A program made the position numbers and the translations under genes. Under the pieces are notes generated by a model. The model did not search any database, was not told the DNA's origin, and was given only the letters and a program-made list of their open reading frames with translations. Below, one piece after another: positions 52,922-63,410 of a stretch of DNA of 64,000 nt. Numbering within the stretch: the first letter of the stretch is position 1; every line of letters begins with the position of its first letter. This stretch comes from JAPOXR01 sp963662395 (lineage in GTDB: Bacteria > Pseudomonadota > Alphaproteobacteria > Rhodobacterales > Rhodobacteraceae). The stretch is from positions 1,984,001 to 2,048,000 of the forward strand of contig OY759511.1 in the NCBI GenBank assembly GCA_963662395.1. Direction: 5' to 3'.

Positions 52922-55706
52922 CTACCTCCCAAGGTTTTTTCTCCGCCCACCCGGCATTGGCGCACGCATCTTCTCATGCAGCATGAAAAGATGCTCGACG
53001 CGCTCTCGTTCCGAAGCGAAACCGCGGCGCCGGTAGAGCCGGTCCACCATGCGATCAAGCGCCTGATGCGCCCGGCGCAGGTTCGGCGGCATGAGGTCAG
53101 GATCGTAGAGGTCGGCCAGTGTTGCGCCCGGATGGGCCGCGCGGGCATCCAGCACGGCCTGGCCAGCGGCTCCAGCCTCGACAGCTTCGCGCCCTCCGGC
53201 GGCATCGGAAAGGTATTGCAGACAAGGCCAATGGAATAACGGTAGTCGCTCTTGAGCCGTCCGCCGATATGGCGCAGCCACGCCATGTGCATCGCCGATG
53301 TCAGAAGAGCGAAATCCGTCGGCGTGGCATCGCTCAGGATGCGAACGAGATTACTTGGAATCGTCGGCGGTTCCAACCAGCCGATGGGCACATACTCCCT
53401 TCGTTCCGAGCTGACTTCGGGAATGACCAAGAACGGCGCGGTGGGGATGACGTTGACATGGTAGAGCGTCGGCGTCGCCGCGAGTTTGCGCGTCGGCGGG
53501 CTGTTGCTGCCTTCGCGGTAGGCGCGGACAGCGGCAATCCGCACTCGCACGCACGGCAGACGCGCCAACACGTCGGGCGGTGCGTCCTGCAGCGCCAGTA
53601 TCCACCGCTCGCCGCCCTGTAGGTATTCCCTCGCCCCGGTAAATGGGGTCGTAGCCACGGCGCGGCGTCCGGCTCCGCATCCAGAAATGCGGCACGCTCC
53701 TCTGCGTCGAAGATGTAGTTGCCACCGTCAATGGGCTTGGAGCCGATTATCAGCCTGCCCATCCCGTTGATCGGTGCGCTTTCCTTGCGCATCACCAGAT
53801 GCGGGTCCGACAGCCCGCCCGCATCGAACAGGTACGGCGACAGCGCCGAATGGCTGCTCTCTTCCGGCTCGCCGTTGATGTCGGGATAGCTGAACAGCCG
53901 TTTTTCGGCACGCGCGGCCTCCTGCCGGTCAAGGCCGAGAATGACGACATGCACATGAGCCTTGCCACGTGCGTCCGAGCCCCATGCGAAGGTCCGGTGT
54001 GCGAAAGCGATCTCAAGCTTGCAGCGCCCGAACAGGACCGGCCATAATTGCGCGACCTGCTCGCCCTGCGTGATCGAATTGGTCGCGACGAGGCCGATCC
54101 GGGCATTGCCGCCCCTCACGTACTCCCCCGCCTTGATGAACCACGCGGCGACGTAATCCAGTGTCCCGCCGCTCCTGCCGAGTGCAGCGGTTCCTCGCAC
54201 CTGCTCTCGCTGCTCCGGTGTCTGGTATTTCGCACCCGCGAACGGCGGATTACCGAAAACGAACGAGCACTCACCAGACGGCAACAGTTCGGACCAGTCC
54301 GTCTCCAGCGCGTCGCCCTGGATGATGTGCGGCGATCTCTCAAGCGGAATGCGAACGAAGGTCTGGCCGAATTCCAGGCTCAGCCGGTTGTTCATGATGT
54401 GATCCATCATCCACATCGCGGTCTCGGCGATCCGCGCCGGAAACTCACCAGGTTCGATTCCGTAGAACTGGCCGACGTCCACATGCGACTCCAGCGCGAC
54501 ATCGATCGCCGTCATCTTGGCCGTGCCGGTCTCCTCCCGAATTTCGTGGATGATCTCCATCTCGAGCACTCGTAATTCCCTGTAGGCGATGATGAGGAAA
54601 TTGCCGCAGCCGCAAGCCGGGTCGAAGAACGACAGGTCGCCAAGATTGGCCTGGAACTGCCGGAGTGCCGCAAGACGTCCCCGGCCTCGACGCGCCGGCA
54701 CCCGCTCGAATTCGGCCCGCAGGTCGTCCAGGAACAGCGGCTCGATCACCTTGAGGATGTTCTTCTCGGTCGTGTAGTGCGCTCCCTGGGCGCGACGTTC
54801 CGCCGGGTACATCACCGACTGGAACAGTGCGCCGAAAATCGCCGGCGAGATGTTCGACCAGTCGAACCGGCAGGCATCCAGTAGCGCGCCGCGCATGACG
54901 GCGTCGAACGAGAATGTCCGCAGGTGCCCCTGGAAGAGTTCACCATTGATATATGGGAACCGTGCCAGGTCCTCGTCGAGATTCGCGGCCCGTTCGCTCT
55001 CCGGCGTGTCGAGCACTTCGAACAAATGTGCCAACCACAATCCAAGATCTGCCCCGTCCTCGCCGGTTCGGTTCTCGATGAATTCGAGGAAGATGTCGCG
55101 CGGCTCAAATATGCCCGTGTCGTCAGCGAACATGCAGAACACCATCCGTACGAGGAAGCGTTCCAGGTCCTGGCCCCGGTGTCCGGAATCGGCCAGCGCG
55201 TCGTGCAACCGTCCGGCCAGTTCGGCGGCCTTGATGTTCGCCGGATCCTGATCGCGGAACGCCCGGCGCTGCACCCCGAGGATGAAACCGAACGCCTCAA
55301 CATGCGTCGGCAGGTCCGCGAGCGGGAAGGCGAATTCCCGGCGCTCGTCGAGATCGTGAAGCTCGAAGCTCTGGAAGTCACTTACCAGGATAAACCGTGG
55401 ACGCTCGCTCTCGGGCAGTGCGTCGAAATATTCCCCTGCCTGTTCGTATGCCTTGCCGAGATCGCGCCCGGCGCTCTTCTGCTCGACGATCAGCACCCCC
55501 GGCCAGAACAGGTCGATGAAGCCCGAGCAATCGTCAAGCTTCGCTACATGCGCCTCGTAGCGCGCCACGGAGCGGCGCCGGACACCGAAGACCTCGAAGA
55601 AGGCGTTGTAGAAACTCTGCGTCTCGCCCTTCTCGCAAGCCGCGCCCTTCCACTCCTCGGCAAAGGTGGCCGCGCGGGCGCGAACCTCGTTCCAGGACAG
55701 GCGCAT
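52922..55706 (-). pseudogene. MmeI-like (type IIL/IIG) restriction-modification enzyme, broken by two frameshifts
   Basis: Together the three frames encode about 928 residues, the full length of the family. The N-terminal nuclease has Asp65-x9-Glu75-Gln-Lys77 (IDLFWPGVLIVEQK), the spacing known in MmeI; SAM motif I FDPACGCGNF is at 361-370 and the N6-adenine motif NPPF at 486-489. Frame changes occur near 53640-53650 (after WLRP, before FTGAREYLQGG) and near 53160-53165, where CTGGCCAGG lacks one C relative to the conserved LAQAVLDARA. Both shifts are equivalent to losing one base (or gaining two). They fall in the target-recognition and C-terminal regions, so specificity would be lost. Real decay, phase variation and assembly error are all possible. 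Confidence 0.82.
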
Positions 55707-56463
55707 CAGCCTGAACCGCCAGTGCTAAACCCGTTCATACGTGAACCTCCCTCCGGCACCGGTTTGCAGCCGTGTATTCACGCCGCGCCTGCGTAGAGTT
55801 GTGGCTTGCCTGCCCGCATCCAGTGATCGACGTTGCCTCAGCCGATGTTCTTCAGTGCCAGCACCATGTTCGCCGACATGTCCGCCCTGCCGTTCAGCAA
55901 TTGCGACAGCGTGCCCTGTCTACTGCCGAGACGAGACGTCGTCTCGGTCACGCTCCAGCCCACATGGCCCCTGCTCTCGCGGGTCGGTTCGCCCGGCGGC
56001 AGCGGATTCGGTATCGGGACGACGTTCTCACTTGCAATGTCGTTCATGGTCAGCACTCCCCGTCGGTCAGGGCCAGTCGATCATGTCCATGACATGCCCG
56101 TGCTTGAAGCGGAACACCCCGAGTCAGTTGCCGGAGACACGGCCACTCCACTGGCCCGCACTCTGCACACGCCCGCCGTGCCGTCATGACCGCCGACATC
56201 GACAGATCACAACGAGTAACCGAAACCGGGTTACGGCGGCGGCGCCTCGCGCAACAGACTCTCCGGTGAATTGTCCGTCACGATCCTGGCAAGGCACCGG
56301 ATGCGGCTGCCGATCTCTTTCCACCCAGGCAGAAAGATCCCGCGATCCATCCAACCTTCGTTCATGCACTGCCATCGATGGAAATCCCGGGACGCATCTC
56401 CATGGTGAAGACCATGGTTGATGCAAACGGACAAACGCCTGCGGGGTGCCTGCGACTGGCGGG
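55707..56463. other. 757-bp gene-poor region with toxin-antitoxin debris
   Basis: Between the MmeI-like gene and rplQ. It contains the HigA-like remnant at 55778-56056 and, just upstream of it, a short HigB-like fragment (56068-56118, VFRFKHGHVMDMIDWP). From 56160 to 56463 no gene is recognised; a 67-codon minus-strand frame (56231-56434) has no identifiable homology by eye. Confidence 0.5.
55778..56056 (-). pseudogene. degenerate HigA-type antitoxin (XRE helix-turn-helix)
   Basis: The 72-codon frame from 56056 reads NPLPPGEPTRESRGHVGWSVTETTSRLG..., then GTLSQLLNGRADMSANMVLALKNIG, closely following the HigA pattern N-P-x-P-G-E...LSVTExAxRLG...TLSxLLNGRxxISxEMALRLEK. It stops at TGA (55838) where HigA normally continues with Trp; the frame reads on as GNVDHWMRAGKPQLYAGAA to 55778. 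A nonsense change of TGG to TGA is therefore likely. Adjoining toxin sequence is also truncated, so the module is probably dead. Confidence 0.65.
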
Positions 56464-56886
56464 TCAGCCTTGGCTGGATTCCTCTTCGGCGAGCCTGGCG
56501 GCCTTGTCGGTCGACCCCTTGGCCTCCGGATCGCGGTCGACCAGTTCGATGATCGCCAGCGGCGCCATGTCGCCATAGCGATTCCCCGCCTTGACAATGC
56601 GGACATAGCCGCCATTTCGTTCGCTGTATCGTGGTCCGAGAACTTCAAACAGCTTGGAAACGTGGTGATCCTGCTTCAGCCTCGAAGCCGCCTTCCGCCG
56701 CGCATGCAGATCGCCGCGTTTGCCCAGGGTGATGAGTTTTTCGACGATCGGCCGCAATTCCCTGGCCTTGGGCAGGGTCGTGCTGATCTGTTCATGCTCG
56801 ATCAGCGAGCCGGCCATATTGGCAAACATGGCCTTGCGGTGTTCGCTGGTTCTGTTCAGACGACGATAACCGTTCCCGTGCCGCAT
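56464..56886 (-). CDS. rplQ: 50S ribosomal protein L17
   Basis: A 140-residue protein from the ATG at 56886 (MRHGNGYRRLNRTSEHRKAMFANMAGSL), the invariant L17 N terminus; an ATG nine bases earlier is less likely. VEKLITLGKRGDLHARRKA and PRYSERNGGYVRIVKAGNRYGD are conserved. The acidic tail (ARLAEEESSQG) is typical of alphaproteobacterial forms. It is the last gene of the alpha operon. Confidence 0.97.
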   Translation of the reverse strand: MRHGNGYRRLNRTSEHRKAMFANMAGSLIEHEQISTTLPKARELRPIVEKLITLGKRGDLHARRKAASRLKQDHHVSKLFEVLGPRYSERNGGYVRIVKAGNRYGDMAPLAIIELVDRDPEAKGSTDKAARLAEEESSQG

Positions 56887-56972
56887 TTTCTCCAACCCCT
56901 GTCGCTGGCGATCGACCTGCCGTCTCCGGCAGTCCGGTGCCTATAGATTTGCCGGCCTTCCGTGTCAATCAG

Positions 56973-57989
56973 TCAGAATTCCCCTTCATGGCTCTTCGCC
57001 AGTTCTTCAATGTTTTCCGGCGGCCATCCCTTGGTTTCCATGCCCAGATGAAGTTGCATATGGGCCAGGACTTCCTTGATCTCGTTCAGGGATTTGCGAC
57101 CAAAATTCGGGGTTCTCAACATCTCCGGTTCGGATTTCTGCACCAGGTCACCGATATAGACGATGTTGTCATTCTTGAGGCAGTTCGCCGAACGGACCGA
57201 CAATTCGAGTTCGTCCACCTTCTTCAGGAATTTCGGATTGAACTCGAATTCATCCTCTTCCTCTTCCTCTTCGACAATCTGGGGCTCGGTGAAGTTGACG
57301 AAGGTGGACAGCTGGTCCTGGATGATCCTGGCCGCCAGCGCCGTCGCATCCTCCGGCGTGATCGAGCCATCCGTCTCCAGCTTCATCGACAGCTTGTCGT
57401 AATCGAGGATCTGGCCTTCCCGGGTCGGCTGGACCGAATAGGAGACCCGCCGGATCGGCGAGTAGATGGCATCGATCGGAATGTATCCGATCGGCGCATC
57501 GGGCTGCTGGTTCTGCTCGGCCGAGACATATCCCTTGCCGGTATCGACCGTCATTTCCATCTTCAGCGAAGCACCCTCATCGAGATGGCAGATCACGTGA
57601 CCCGGGTTGAGTATCTCGATCCCGGCCGATGTCTCGATATGCCTGGCAAGAACCGGCCCTGGCTTGCTGGCCTTCACGCTCAGCCTTTTCGGGCCTTCCA
57701 CGGTCATGCGCAAATGGACATCCTTGAGATTGAGCACGATGTCGGTGACATCCTCGCGCACCCCGGGAATCGACGAAAACTCGTGCAGCACGCCGTCAAT
57801 ATGCACGCTGGTGATCGCCGCCCCCTGCAGGGACGACATCAGGACCCGTCGCAGTGCATTGCCCAGCGTCAGTCCGAAACCCCGCTCCAGCGGCTCGACG
57901 ATGATCGTTGCCTGCCGGTCCGGGTCTACCCCCGGCACGATATCGTATTTTCGGGGTTTGATGAGGGTATTCCAGTTCTTGTGGATCAT
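56973..57989 (-). CDS. rpoA: DNA-directed RNA polymerase subunit alpha
   Basis: A 338-residue subunit from the ATG at 57989 (MIHKNWNTLIKP), which has GGAG nine bases upstream; ATGs at 58019 and 58004 precede it and are less likely. The N-terminal dimerisation domain (VEPLERGFGLTLGNALRRVLMSSL) and the C-terminal DNA-binding domain (ELSVRSANCLKNDNIVYIGDLV...FGRKSLNEIKEVL) are complete. The interdomain linker has an acidic run EEEEEEDEFEF near 238-248. Downstream is rplQ. Confidence 0.97.
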   Translation of the reverse strand: MIHKNWNTLIKPRKYDIVPGVDPDRQATIIVEPLERGFGLTLGNALRRVLMSSLQGAAITSVHIDGVLHEFSSIPGVREDVTDIVLNLKDVHLRMTVEGPKRLSVKASKPGPVLARHIETSAGIEILNPGHVICHLDEGASLKMEMTVDTGKGYVSAEQNQQPDAPIGYIPIDAIYSPIRRVSYSVQPTREGQILDYDKLSMKLETDGSITPEDATALAARIIQDQLSTFVNFTEPQIVEEEEEEDEFEFNPKFLKKVDELELSVRSANCLKNDNIVYIGDLVQKSEPEMLRTPNFGRKSLNEIKEVLAHMQLHLGMETKGWPPENIEELAKSHEGEF

Positions 57990-58082
57990 CGCGCCATTCT
58001 CCATGCTTGTTCCCGGCAAGATCCCGTGCCGGAAATGTTCCGAGAGTAAATTCGTGTACCGGGGAAGCCGGTGATGCGGGGA

Positions 58083-58472
58083 TCAGACCCGTCGGCGTTT
58101 CGGTGGTCTGCACCCGTTATGTGCAATCGGTGTGACATCACGGATTGCGGTAATGGTAAAGCCGGCAGCGGCAAGCCCCCTCAGGGCGCTTTCCCTTCCG
58201 GATCCGGGGCCCTGAACCTCGACTTCCAGGGTTCTGACACCGTGTTCCATGGCCTTCTTGCTGACATCCTCGGCAGCCAGCTGGGCGGCATAGGGGGTAG
58301 ACTTGCGTGATCCCTTGAACCCCATGGTTCCCGCCGATGACCAGGCAATTGCGTTGCCCTGGACATCGGAAATCAGGATCTTGGTGTTGTTGAACGAGGA
58401 ATTCACATGCGCCACACCGGTTGCGATGTTCTTCCGCTCCCTGCGCCGGACTCGAGTTCTGTCAGCTGCCAA
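58083..58472 (-). CDS. rpsK: 30S ribosomal protein S11
   Basis: A 129-residue protein. AHVNSSFNNTKILISDVQGNAIAWSSAGTMGFKGSRKSTPYAAQLAAE and the C-terminal DVTPIAHNGCRPPKRRRV match S11 throughout. It forms part of the 30S platform. It lies 12 bases after rpsM in the alpha operon. Confidence 0.98.
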   Translation of the reverse strand: MAADRTRVRRRERKNIATGVAHVNSSFNNTKILISDVQGNAIAWSSAGTMGFKGSRKSTPYAAQLAAEDVSKKAMEHGVRTLEVEVQGPGSGRESALRGLAAAGFTITAIRDVTPIAHNGCRPPKRRRV

Positions 58473-58484
58473 CTTGCTTCTCCG

Positions 58485-58853
58485 CTATTTCTTCTTGCCG
58501 GCGATCGGGCGAGCTGGGCCCTTCCTCGTTCTGCCGTTGGTATGGGTTCTCTGCCCCCTGGTCGGCAGGCCGCGTCTGTGGCGCAATCCCCGATAGCACC
58601 CGAGATCCATCATCCGCTTGATGTTCATCTGAACCTCGCGCCTGAGGTCTCCTTCAACCATGATGTTGCGGTCGACATGCTCGCGAAGTGTAAGCACCTC
58701 GACATCGGTAAGTTCATTGACCCGCCGGGCCTGATCAATTCCGACAGCTTCGCAGATCTCGACCGCCCTCGAATGACCAATGCCATGGATGCTGGTCAAG
58801 GCGATGGGAACACGCTTTCTTGTCGGGATGTTTACACCTGCTATCCGCGCCAA
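58485..58853 (-). CDS. rpsM: 30S ribosomal protein S13
   Basis: A 122-residue protein starting MARIAGVNIPTRKRVPIALTSI and ending RTRKGPARPIAGKKK; the GCYRGLRHRRGLPTRGQRTHTN segment is the S13 signature. It contacts the tRNA-binding region of the 30S head. It is the first gene of this minus-strand group after the interruption by guaC, so it must have its own promoter in the upstream 508-bp gap or depend on read-through. Confidence 0.98.
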   Translation of the reverse strand: MARIAGVNIPTRKRVPIALTSIHGIGHSRAVEICEAVGIDQARRVNELTDVEVLTLREHVDRNIMVEGDLRREVQMNIKRMMDLGCYRGLRHRRGLPTRGQRTHTNGRTRKGPARPIAGKKK

Positions 58854-59361
58854 TTTGCCGTCCTTTCAGCGTTGGTCGATCCGCAATCACCCGGCCCCTC
58901 CGCAACCATTCGGCGGGCCGGTTCATCAAGCGGCATCATGTCAGGAGCAATCGGAGTTTCGAAACCGTGACGTCCAATTGTTGGGAAAACAGCATGTAGT
59001 GATTTTCCGTCGTCCGGTCAACAGCAGGTCTGGAGATTTTCGGGCAGAATTTCCGGGATAGCGGGCCTTCCATGCCGGCCGGCTCCGCCTTTCCTCTCCA
59101 GCCATGGTTGCCCGTTGGGCTGTCATGATTCGAATAATCCCGTGATTTTGACATGTGGCGGCGATTCCGGTAAATCTCATTCGCAACAAATGCGGGATGG
59201 CAGCTGCGAATCCGGCCGTGTGCGGGCATTGTTCGGACGGTTGGACATCCGGGAGAGTGATGGCAGCAAGTCCCGTGTTTCTTGCGTGAGGAAATGCAAC
59301 CATCTGGCCTGGCGGGTCGATCCGACCAACCGAACGCCGGCAGCATTCGGGAGCACGCAAA
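58854..59361. other. 508-bp divergent intergenic region between rpsM and guaC
   Basis: No protein gene is supported here. It separates the divergent rpsM (minus) and guaC (plus) and must provide promoters for both. A candidate guaC promoter is listed separately. Elsewhere in bacteria adk and rpsM are often close neighbours on the same strand. Confidence 0.5.
59149..59176 (+). promoter_or_regulatory. candidate guaC promoter
   Basis: TTGACA (59149-59154), a perfect -35, is followed after 16 bases by TAAATC (59171-59176), a partial -10. It would give a leader of about 180 bases before the TTG start. No purine riboswitch core was recognised in that leader. Confidence 0.4.
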
Positions 59362-60450
59362 TTGATCAGCGAAGACATCAAGCTTGACTACGATGATGTC
59401 CTGATCATTCCAGGACCCAGCCCGGTCTCGAGCCGCAAGCTGGTCAGGCTCGAGACCAGGGTCGGCTTTCGTCGCCGAAACCGCGCATTCCATGGCATAC
59501 CGATCATGGCAGCCAACATGGACGGCGTCGGCACATTCGAGATGGCAGACCGTCTCGGGGCACACGGGATGTTCACCTGCCTGAAGAAGTTCTACGAGGC
59601 CGACCAGCTGGTGGAATTTTTCGACGGTGATGACCGGCGCGCCGACTATTGCGCAATGACCATCGGCATCAGCGATGATGACTGGAGCCGCTTCAGCCTG
59701 GTAGCCCGGCAGCTGGATGGGCGTCTGCGCTATGCCTGCCTGGATGTCGCAAACGGCTATACCGACCGGTTCGTCAAATGCGTTCGAAAGTTCAGGGATG
59801 CATTTCCGGGGCTGGTGCTGATTGCCGGCAACGTGGTGACACCGGAGCAGACCGAGAGGCTGGTCGAGGCCGGGGCCGACATGGTCAAGGTCGGCATTGG
59901 CGGCGGCAGTGTTTGCGAGACCCGGATCAAGACCGGCGTTGGCTATCCCCAGTTTTCGGCCGTGGTCGAGTGTCACCAGGCCGCGCGGCGCATCGGGGCG
60001 AGTATCGTGGCCGATGGCGGCTGCAACTCCGCTGGCGACGTGGCCAAGGCATTGGCCGCCGGGGCCGATTTTGTCATGCTGGGCGGATTCTTCGCCGGGC
60101 ATTGCGAAGGCGGCGGCCATGTCATCGACCGTTTCTTTCACGGCAATGAGGTCGACCAGGACGGCAACCCGATCATCAAGAAGAAGCAATTTGTCGAATT
60201 CTACGGGATGAGTTCCAGGACCGCCAATGAGAAACATTTCGGCGGCCTGAAGAATTACCGGTCAAGCGAGGGGCGGACCGTCCTGCTGCCGCTCAAGCCA
60301 TCACTGGATGAAACGGTGCATGACCTCCTCGGCGGATTGCGAAGCGCATGCAGCTATGTCGGGGCCGAAACCCTGGTGCAACTGTCTGGCAAGGCCAGCT
60401 TCGTTCGCTGCACAAACACCCACAACCGGATATTCGAGGATTTGGCCTGA
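59362..60450 (+). CDS. guaC: GMP reductase
   Basis: A 362-residue IMPDH/GMPR-family enzyme initiated at TTG (59362) with GGGAG eight bases upstream; no suitable ATG exists before conserved sequence. EDIKLDYDDVLIIPGPS, MAANMDGVGTFEMA and the active-site loop GGGSVCETRIKTGVGYPQ, with the catalytic cysteine, identify it; the absence of CBS domains excludes IMP dehydrogenase. It converts GMP to IMP with NADPH, releasing ammonia, for purine balancing. It is encoded against the ribosomal operon between adk and rpsM, which is unusual. Confidence 0.93.
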   Translation: MISEDIKLDYDDVLIIPGPSPVSSRKLVRLETRVGFRRRNRAFHGIPIMAANMDGVGTFEMADRLGAHGMFTCLKKFYEADQLVEFFDGDDRRADYCAMTIGISDDDWSRFSLVARQLDGRLRYACLDVANGYTDRFVKCVRKFRDAFPGLVLIAGNVVTPEQTERLVEAGADMVKVGIGGGSVCETRIKTGVGYPQFSAVVECHQAARRIGASIVADGGCNSAGDVAKALAAGADFVMLGGFFAGHCEGGGHVIDRFFHGNEVDQDGNPIIKKKQFVEFYGMSSRTANEKHFGGLKNYRSSEGRTVLLPLKPSLDETVHDLLGGLRSACSYVGAETLVQLSGKASFVRCTNTHNRIFEDLA

Positions 60451-60612
60451 GTTCAGCCGGGGCAACAGGTTCTTGCCTGGCCTGCACCGGATAGAGGGGG
60501 ATTTGACTTGGCCTCAACCATGTCGTCGAGGGCCTGCAGCCTTGCGGGCGCCCGGGGCGGATCCGTACCGGGATGCCACTTTCAGGCGTCGGAGTTTCGT
60601 CCTGGCGACCGG

Positions 60613-61253
60613 TCAGCGGTCCAGCGCTGCCGCCACCGCAGTTGCTACCGTATCCGGGTCGCCAATGCACTCGACCCGCCGCAACAACCCGGCATGATGG
60701 TAGTATCCGACCAACGGTGCCGTCTTTCGGTAATATTCGAGCATCCGGGTTCGCAAGGCCTCGGCCGTGTCATCTCCCCGCTGACGCAGGCCTTCCGTTT
60801 CGCAGGCGTCACAGATTCCCTCCTGCTTCGGCGGGTTGTTGGTGCGGTGATAGACGGCGCTGCAATTGCTGCAGGAGAGTCGTCCGGTGATCCGGTCCTC
60901 GAGCTCGTCGAGATCCACCACCAACTCCAGCACTGCCGACAATTCGATACCGTTCCGGGCCAGCAATTCACCGAGCGCATCTGCCTGCGCCAGCGTGCGC
61001 GGAAATCCGTCGAACACGAAACCCGATCCGTGATCGCTCCTGATCCGTTCATCAATGAGTTCGACGACGATACTGTCGGTCACCAACTCGCCCGAATCCA
61101 TGATCCGCGCCACCCGGTCGCCGAGTTCGGTGCCGGACCGGCGAGCCTCGCGCAGCATGTCGCCGGTCGACAGCTGCATCATGTTCCGGTCCCTGATCAG
61201 GATCTTTGCCTGGGTTCCCTTGCCGGCACCCGGCGGGCCAAGAAGAATGATGT

Positions 61254-61257
<4 letters not shown>
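60613..61257 (-). CDS. adk: adenylate kinase
   Basis: A 214-residue enzyme. P-loop GPPGAGKGTQA at 7-17, STGDMLREA, and FDGFPRTLAQADAL are canonical. The LID domain contains four cysteines (CSNCSAVYH...GICDAC), so a zinc-binding long-form enzyme is predicted. It interconverts ATP, AMP and ADP. Its start overlaps the secY stop (ATGA), the common spc-operon arrangement. Confidence 0.97.
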
Positions 61258-62612
<1,355 letters not shown>

Positions 62613-62651
62613 CGATCAATCCTTTACAGCTGGATCGGCAACATCGGCAGG

Positions 62652-63149
62652 TTATTCCTGAACCGGCGCGGTGTCATCCGGATTTGTGGTTCGCTGTTCA
62701 ATCTTCAGTGAGCCTCCGGCCGCCTCGACAGCCGAAATTGCCGAGCGTGTCGCCCCGCTGGCCACGATATCGACCTTCCCGGTCAGCTTTCCCTGGCCGA
62801 GAATCCTGATGCCATCCCGGCGGCGGCGCACCAGGCCGCTGGTCTCCATGACCTCGGCATCGATGATGCCGGCAGCATCAATCCTGCCGGCATCGATGAA
62901 TTGCTGCAGCTTGCCGAGATTGACCTCCGAATACCGTTTAGCCGACGGGTTGTTGAACCCGCGTTTCGGCAACCGCTGGTAAATCGGCATCTGGCCACCC
63001 TCGAATCCGCCGAGCGCCACCCCCGAACGGGATTTCTGGCCCTTCATGCCCCTTCCCGCGGTCTTGCCCTTTCCGGAGCCGGGACCCCGGCCAACCCGGC
63101 GCCGCTTGCGCGTGGCGCCCGGATTGTCTCGCAACTCATGAAGTTTCAT
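62652..63149 (-). CDS. rplO: 50S ribosomal protein L15
   Basis: A 165-residue protein from the ATG at 63149 (MKLHELRDNPGATRKRRRVGRGPGSGKGKTAGRG), the L15 N terminus; an earlier ATG at 63188 overlaps the 3' end region of rpmD and is rejected. GGFEGGQMPIYQRLPKRGFNN is conserved. The last residues (PDDTAPVQE) are acidic. Confidence 0.97.
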   Translation of the reverse strand: MKLHELRDNPGATRKRRRVGRGPGSGKGKTAGRGMKGQKSRSGVALGGFEGGQMPIYQRLPKRGFNNPSAKRYSEVNLGKLQQFIDAGRIDAAGIIDAEVMETSGLVRRRRDGIRILGQGKLTGKVDIVASGATRSAISAVEAAGGSLKIEQRTTNPDDTAPVQE

Positions 63150-63192
63150 CTGGATACCTGCAATCTTCCTGACTGGATGGCGACGCACCCGG

Positions 63193-63399
63193 TCAGGAGC
63201 TGTCGCTGTTTCCGTCCCGCACCTCGATGATTTCCACCAAATGCGGGATCTTGTTGACCATGCCGCGGATCGAAGGCGTGTCCTCGAGCTCCCGCGTCCG
63301 GTTCATCTTGTTCAGGCCAAGCCCGATCAGGGTCTGGCGCTGCTTCGCCGGGCGACGGATCGGTGATCCGATCTGCTTGACGATGATGGTTCCAGCCAT
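63193..63399 (-). CDS. rpmD: 50S ribosomal protein L30
   Basis: A 68-residue protein. TIIVKQIGSPIRRPAKQRQTLIGLGLNKMNRTRELEDTPSIRGMVNKI covers the entire L30 fold, including the single KQIGS and GLNKM motifs. It sits between rpsE and rplO, as in the standard spc operon. Confidence 0.96.
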   Translation of the reverse strand: MAGTIIVKQIGSPIRRPAKQRQTLIGLGLNKMNRTRELEDTPSIRGMVNKIPHLVEIIEVRDGNSDSS

Positions 63400-63410
63400 G
63401 ATGGATTCTC

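Noticed and set aside
57241..57275. CTT/CTC-rich microsatellite-like run on the plus strand
   Set aside because: It is simply the coding sequence for the acidic EEEEEEDEFEF linker of RpoA on the opposite strand, so no separate repeat function is claimed.
58936..60237. 433-codon open frame antisense to guaC
   Set aside because: guaC has an intact catalytic loop and family-length product on the plus strand. The antisense translation shows no domain and has the composition expected of a reverse-frame shadow.
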